From contig NZ_JABAII010000003.1 of assembly GCF_012641405.1 (NCBI RefSeq), positions 124,001-188,000 of the forward strand: a DNA stretch of 64,000 nucleotides, in the 5' to 3' direction. This DNA is from Rhizobium sp. P40RR-XXII. Lineage in GTDB: Bacteria > Pseudomonadota > Alphaproteobacteria > Rhizobiales > Rhizobiaceae. The notes beneath the pieces are model-generated. The model was given only the letters and a program-made list of their open reading frames with translations. It was not told where the DNA came from and made no database searches. Position 1 is the first letter of the stretch, and each line of letters opens with the position of its first letter. Position numbers and translations under genes: made by a program. Below are positions 60,580 to 64,000 of this stretch, one piece after another.

Positions 60580-61341
60580 ATGTGGAAATTTGCGTTGCAT
60601 TCTTGGAACTTTGCGTCCGGGCGCCCGAGCACATCGAAGACCGGCGCAGCCACGGATGGAGAGTTTGCGGTCATCGGCATGATGGTCGTCTGGACCAGTT
60701 TTGTCTTCGTGGTCTTTCCCAAACTCGATCTGGCCGTCGCGCGCCTGTTCACCCATGAGCGGCTATTCTGGCTCGCGGAAGACCCATTCCTGAAGGCGGT
60801 ACGGGACATCAGTCGCCGGAGCCAGCCTTACCTTCTCGGCACCATGGCGGTGATTGTCGTTCTCCATGTCTTTCTGCCGAGGCGGCTTCGGTTCTGCCCT
60901 CCGCACAAGCCCTTGTTCGTGCTTCTGAGCTTCGTCGCCGGGCCGCTCCTGATCGTGCAGACGTTGAAAGTCGCAATCGGACGCGTGCGTCCCCGCGATC
61001 TCATCGAGTTCGGTGGCACTGCGGATTTCACCCCGGTATGGCAGTTCTCGGCCGCCTGTTCGCGCAATTGTTCTTTCCCTTCCGGCGAGGCTGCGGCCGC
61101 CGCCGCCGGGCTCTCACTGCTGGTTTTCGTGCCTCCAGGAGGCAGATGGATTGCCGCGCTGCTTCTGACGCCGTGCCTACTGTTCGTGGCGTTCAACCGC
61201 GTCATTTTCGGTGCCCATTTCCTGTCGGATGTGATGCTCGGCTGGCTTCTGACCATGTTAAGCATGGCGCTGATCTGGCGTTGGCTGGAAGCGAATTCAC
61301 GGGCGATCGATCGCTTCGTAACGCGGTTCATGTTCGGGTAG
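60580..61341 (+). CDS. PAP2-family membrane phosphatase
   Basis: The 253-residue inner-membrane protein has about five helices and the three phosphatase motifs: KVAIGRVRPRD, CSFPSGEAAAA (PSGE in place of PSGH) and FNRVIFGAHFLSDVMLG. It should dephosphorylate a lipid phosphate such as undecaprenyl-PP, phosphatidate or lipid A 1-phosphate at the periplasmic face. CAGGAG precedes the ATG at 60580. Divergent placement from BaeRS-like genes suggests envelope remodelling under that system's control. The PSGE variant resembles LpxE/LpxF-type and related rhizobial enzymes. Confidence 0.9.
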   Translation: MWKFALHSWNFASGRPSTSKTGAATDGEFAVIGMMVVWTSFVFVVFPKLDLAVARLFTHERLFWLAEDPFLKAVRDISRRSQPYLLGTMAVIVVLHVFLPRRLRFCPPHKPLFVLLSFVAGPLLIVQTLKVAIGRVRPRDLIEFGGTADFTPVWQFSAACSRNCSFPSGEAAAAAAGLSLLVFVPPGGRWIAALLLTPCLLFVAFNRVIFGAHFLSDVMLGWLLTMLSMALIWRWLEANSRAIDRFVTRFMFG

Positions 61342-61494
61342 GCCGCTATTTATCGCCCCTTTTGCCGTCCGGCAGGGATGGGGGGCGTTAGTGTCGCCGG
61401 AATGAGACGATACTGACCGAACGCATGTTACAAACCTTAATACAACGTTTGTTCACCTTTCCATCGATCAGGGTTTACTTATTTAGTGGTGGCC

Positions 61495-61740
61495 ATGTCG
61501 CCGAATGCGACGGAGGTCGAGCGTCTGATGGTTCAGGGGTCCCGGCAGGGTGAGAGTGATGGGATGGGGTTGGTAGATTGGGCATTGCGTGGAATGCTCG
61601 ACATGGATAGCCGAAGAAAGGCGGGCGCTCGCAGCAGCCACTTGGAGCCATGGGTCGTGCTTGCCGTGGAAAGTTTCGAGCGGGAAATGCTGGTTTTCTA
61701 CAGGCGTTCGCAGTTCAAGGTCGTTTATACGGCGACATGA
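61495..61740 (+). CDS. Small hypothetical protein
   Basis: An 81-residue frame from ATG 61495 (or GTG 61486, 84 residues). The sequence MSPNATEVERLMVQGSRQGE, then DWALRGMLDMDSRRKAGARS and VVLAVESFEREMLVFYRRSQ is amphipathic and reads like a real small protein. I do not recognise a family. AT-rich promoter-like DNA lies at 61420-61490. A strong hairpin (61816-61840) separates it from the convergent methyltransferase. Confidence 0.5.
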   Translation: MSPNATEVERLMVQGSRQGESDGMGLVDWALRGMLDMDSRRKAGARSSHLEPWVVLAVESFEREMLVFYRRSQFKVVYTAT

Positions 61741-61815
61741 CGGCCGCGATGCAAACGCAAATACACGGTGTGAAAGCCGTCACCCGTATCCGGCAGCGAA
61801 TGCGGGACGGATGTT

Positions 61816-61840
61816 GCAAGCGCGCCATGGGCGCGCTTGC
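61816..61840. terminator. Hairpin between convergent genes
   Basis: GCAAGCGCGCC (61816-61826), loop ATG, GGCGCGCTTGC (61830-61840): a perfect eleven-pair stem 13 bp from the O-methyltransferase stop codon. It has no U-tract. It is a likely transcription end for the minus-strand gene. Confidence 0.55.
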
Positions 61841-61853
61841 GCTGTGAACGGCG

Positions 61854-62531
61854 TCAGCCGAGCCGCATGGACAATTCGATGTCTTCCGCGAAAGCTACGG
61901 ACATGTATCCGCTCGCCGGCGAGCGCACCCAGGTCAGATAATCGGGACAGAAGTCCGCATTGTCGGCAACCACGAGGGCACCCGGCCTCAGACGGCTCTC
62001 CACCAGCTTCAGAATGTCTGGATAGAGCGCCTTGGCGCCGTCGAGAAGCAACAGGTCGATGGTATCGGGCAGATCGGAACTCAACGTCTGCAGGGCATCG
62101 CCTTCCCGGATCTCGACGAGATCGATAAGGCCGGCTGCCTCTAGATTTTCCCGTGCCCGCGCCACCTTGGAGGGCTCGAATTCGGTGGTGATCAGGTGCC
62201 CGCCGCCATTGTCCCGCAGCGCGGCGGCAAGGTGGAGGGTGGAGATACCGAAGGAGGTTCCGAATTCGACGATGATGCGGGCGCCGGTGCTTCGCGCCAG
62301 CATATAGAGCAAGGTTCCGGCCTCCCGCGAGATGGCGAGCGGTATGTCCTTCAGCCGGGCGTAGAAATCGAGATAGTCGGTTTTGCTGCGCACCAGACGC
62401 GCGCGCTCCTCGCTGGAAAGGCCGCTCCAGTAAGCGGCAACCGATGGTGTTGTTGCCGGCGACGCTGCATCCGCTTCCTTAAACAGGCGATCGAGCAATG
62501 GAGCGAGTGGGGTATTCGTCAATGTGGTCAT
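61854..62531 (-). CDS. O-methyltransferase family 3 (SAM-dependent)
   Basis: The 225-residue enzyme has SAM motif I as IIVEFGTSFGISTLHLAAAL, the acidic loop TTEFEPSKVARARENLEAAG, and the metal-site Asp region LLLLDGAKALYPDILKLVES, then ALVVADNADFCPDYL. It resembles catechol-type/CmoM-like O-methyltransferases. The ATG at 62531 follows GGAGAAAAC; the 25-codon upstream extension lacks support. The substrate is unknown. Confidence 0.85.
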   Translation of the reverse strand: MTTLTNTPLAPLLDRLFKEADAASPATTPSVAAYWSGLSSEERARLVRSKTDYLDFYARLKDIPLAISREAGTLLYMLARSTGARIIVEFGTSFGISTLHLAAALRDNGGGHLITTEFEPSKVARARENLEAAGLIDLVEIREGDALQTLSSDLPDTIDLLLLDGAKALYPDILKLVESRLRPGALVVADNADFCPDYLTWVRSPASGYMSVAFAEDIELSMRLG

Positions 62532-62712
62532 GTTTTCTCCGTTCAGGGCCAAGGTCTTTTGCCGGCGACGAAAATACGAATAATTCATCGCATTTTCTAA
62601 TCGCATTGACGGAGGTTGCGTGCGAAATGCGCCTATGTTCTTGAAAATATGCTGGAAAAATAGCGCCTTGGATCATTCCCGAGCAATCCCTTCGGCGCAG
62701 CCATTCGCATTT

Positions 62713-63927
62713 TCAACGGTCGCACGAGATGCCGAAGCCGACGATATCGACCGGATGGTCGAAGCCCTTCAGGGCGTGGCTGCCGAAAGACTTGCATTGG
62801 ACGCCGGCCGCCTTGGCGGTATCAGATGTCATCAGCATGATTGCGTCTAGCTCCTTGGCGAGGGCCTGTAATCTGGCCGAGCGGTTTACCGGCGTGCCGA
62901 TGATCGTAAACGAAAACCTGCCAGGCGAACCGATATTGCCGTGAACGACTTCGCCGATGTCGATACCGATCCGCGCCCGCAACGGCGGTGCCATCTTTCG
63001 CGACGGCATCGTGTTGATAAGCTCCAGTGCCCGCAGCCCTTCCAGCGCGGCTTTCACTGCGGCGGCACAGAGCGGCCCTTCGCTTCCGGCCTGCGGAACG
63101 GGGAAGAACATGACCACGGCGTCGCCGACATGACCGGAGACCTGGCCGCCGGCGCGGGACACAGGCCGGGTGATCGTCTCGAAGAACAGATTGAGATGAT
63201 CGATGAGAGACCGGGGATCCAGCCGCTCGGTCAGTGAGGTGAACTGGAACAGGTCGCAATAGATCACGATCGCTCGAATTTGCTCAACCTCGCCAAGGCC
63301 CACACGGCCATCGAGCAAGGCGGTTGCGGCATTGCGGCCGAGATAGGTCTGCAGCAGGACGCGGGCGGCAGCTGCATTCAATCGGGCTCCGAGGGCAAGG
63401 GCGAACACCGGCATCACGCGATGCAGCAGCTCTATCTCCAACCCAGAAAATCCGCCGGGGCGTTCGGTAATGAGCAGGCTCATCACGTCGTCGAAGAAAC
63501 CGAGCGTGACATCGGGGGCAAGATGGTTGGCAAAGGCTATGGCGTCCGTTGCTCCGTCCTGCGGAATGGATGCGAGGCGGCCGGCATCGAGACGAAGAAC
63601 CGTTGCATCCTCCTCCAGCATGTCAACGAAGATCTCGCCGGCGAGGATATTGTCTTCGGTGCCTTTGCCGTCTCGCCGCCAGCGAATGAAATGCTGGGCT
63701 CTCTCCGGATCGACGGCATCACAGGCAACCTCGATCGTCGAAACGGCGAGACCGACGGCATTCAGCGTGCGGCCGAGGAGAATAACGAGCCCGGCGTCGC
63801 TCGCGCCGGCAAGTGCTGCTTCCACCAGGGCCTGGCTCACATGCGAGAACATCTTTGCCAGGGCGTCGGCCTCGATCGGCATGGCTGCCAGTCCGCTGCT
63901 TTCATCGCCATGTTCTTTGGTTTGCAT
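62713..63927 (-). CDS. Class III adenylate/guanylate cyclase
   Basis: The 404-residue cyclase has a C-terminal catalytic domain (about residues 215-380). The metal aspartates are in VIYCDLFQFTSLTERLDPRS and GHVGDAVVMFFPV. The transition-state Asn/Arg pair is in GTPVNRSARLQALAKEL, with GIDIGEVVHGNIGSPGRFSF between them. The first 200 residues form a helical and GAF-like sensor seen in many rhizobial cyclases. No membrane helix is visible. Rhizobia encode many such enzymes, and the signal sensed is unknown. The gene starts 73 bp from the window end. Confidence 0.92.
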   Translation of the reverse strand: MQTKEHGDESSGLAAMPIEADALAKMFSHVSQALVEAALAGASDAGLVILLGRTLNAVGLAVSTIEVACDAVDPERAQHFIRWRRDGKGTEDNILAGEIFVDMLEEDATVLRLDAGRLASIPQDGATDAIAFANHLAPDVTLGFFDDVMSLLITERPGGFSGLEIELLHRVMPVFALALGARLNAAAARVLLQTYLGRNAATALLDGRVGLGEVEQIRAIVIYCDLFQFTSLTERLDPRSLIDHLNLFFETITRPVSRAGGQVSGHVGDAVVMFFPVPQAGSEGPLCAAAVKAALEGLRALELINTMPSRKMAPPLRARIGIDIGEVVHGNIGSPGRFSFTIIGTPVNRSARLQALAKELDAIMLMTSDTAKAAGVQCKSFGSHALKGFDHPVDIVGFGISCDR

Positions 63928-64000
63928 GGGGCGTAAAATACGATTAATTCGTCAGCTTTCCCATTCGCATTGGCAGGCATCGATATGACGGATCGTCCAA

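Noticed and set aside
63985..64000. ATG near the right edge (ATGACGGATCG) that might start a gene divergent from the cyclase
   Set aside because: Only five codons are visible and the upstream ribosome binding site is poor, so it cannot be supported.
1..64000. CRISPR arrays, tRNA and rRNA genes, intact insertion sequences
   Set aside because: I looked for regularly spaced repeats, cloverleaf-type motifs and transposase signatures and found none that hold up by eye.

Overview
The window looks like part of a large replicon (plasmid or chromid) of a Rhizobium-type alphaproteobacterium. It carries a complete repABC replication and partition module. The genes are GC-rich with alphaproteobacterial families throughout: DctBD-like and BaeRS-like two-component systems, a polyamine-type and an arabinose-type ABC transporter, Adc/BdhA ketone-body genes, a DUF1217 flagellar-family protein, a CGNR regulator and a VirK/YbjX protein. 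There is also a RIME-like intergenic repeat. I saw no rRNA, tRNA, CRISPR array or intact transposon. Gene names rest on sequence recognition alone, without database searches.

Region 1 (1-9.5 kb), the replicon core. An ABC-transporter ATPase tail and two L,D-transpeptidase-like secreted proteins precede repC, repB and repA, all on the minus strand. A candidate antisense ctRNA lies between repB and repC. Three near-identical 16-bp parS-type palindromes are present, one inside repB and two upstream of repA. A ProQ/FinO-domain RNA-binding protein follows. About 1.1 kb without recognisable genes leads to a recombination scar where a frameshifted Lrp/AsnC fragment abuts the tail of an M20 amidohydrolase.

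Region 2 (9.5-25.3 kb), amino-acid and polyamine metabolism. A GntR regulator, a HypD-like deaminase, an Ldh_2-family reductase and a FAD dehydrogenase resemble a hydroxyproline or cyclic imino-acid catabolic cluster. Only the last 54 codons of an amino-acid ABC ATPase remain in front of the dehydrogenase. A polyamine-type ABC operon plus an SDR follows, with a divergent LuxR regulator. Next is a small cluster of unknown function: a DUF899 protein, a small membrane protein, a TPR/winged-helix regulator and a beta-propeller protein.

Region 3 (23.9-37.4 kb), transport and metals. A 2-oxoglutarate permease (kgtP) is divergent from a DctB/DctD-like pair whose regulator lacks the sigma-54 GAFTGA loop. 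Then come an EmrAB drug efflux operon with a TetR repressor and a clear operator, a copper-handling operon (DUF2946-like, PepSY, PCuAC, SCO, CopC) and a TolB-like propeller.

Region 4 (37.5-64 kb). It holds a six-repeat DUF1217 protein, arabinose uptake (araFGH with a GntR regulator, aldose epimerase and SDR), a PLP enzyme of the cystathionine-gamma-synthase family, a methyltransferase and polyphosphate kinase 2. It continues with bdhA divergent from adc and a patatin, a CGNR regulator facing an alpha/beta hydrolase, a soluble MCP-like protein and a VirK-like protein. A BaeRS-like system faces a PAP2 phosphatase, and an O-methyltransferase and a class III adenylate cyclase close the window.
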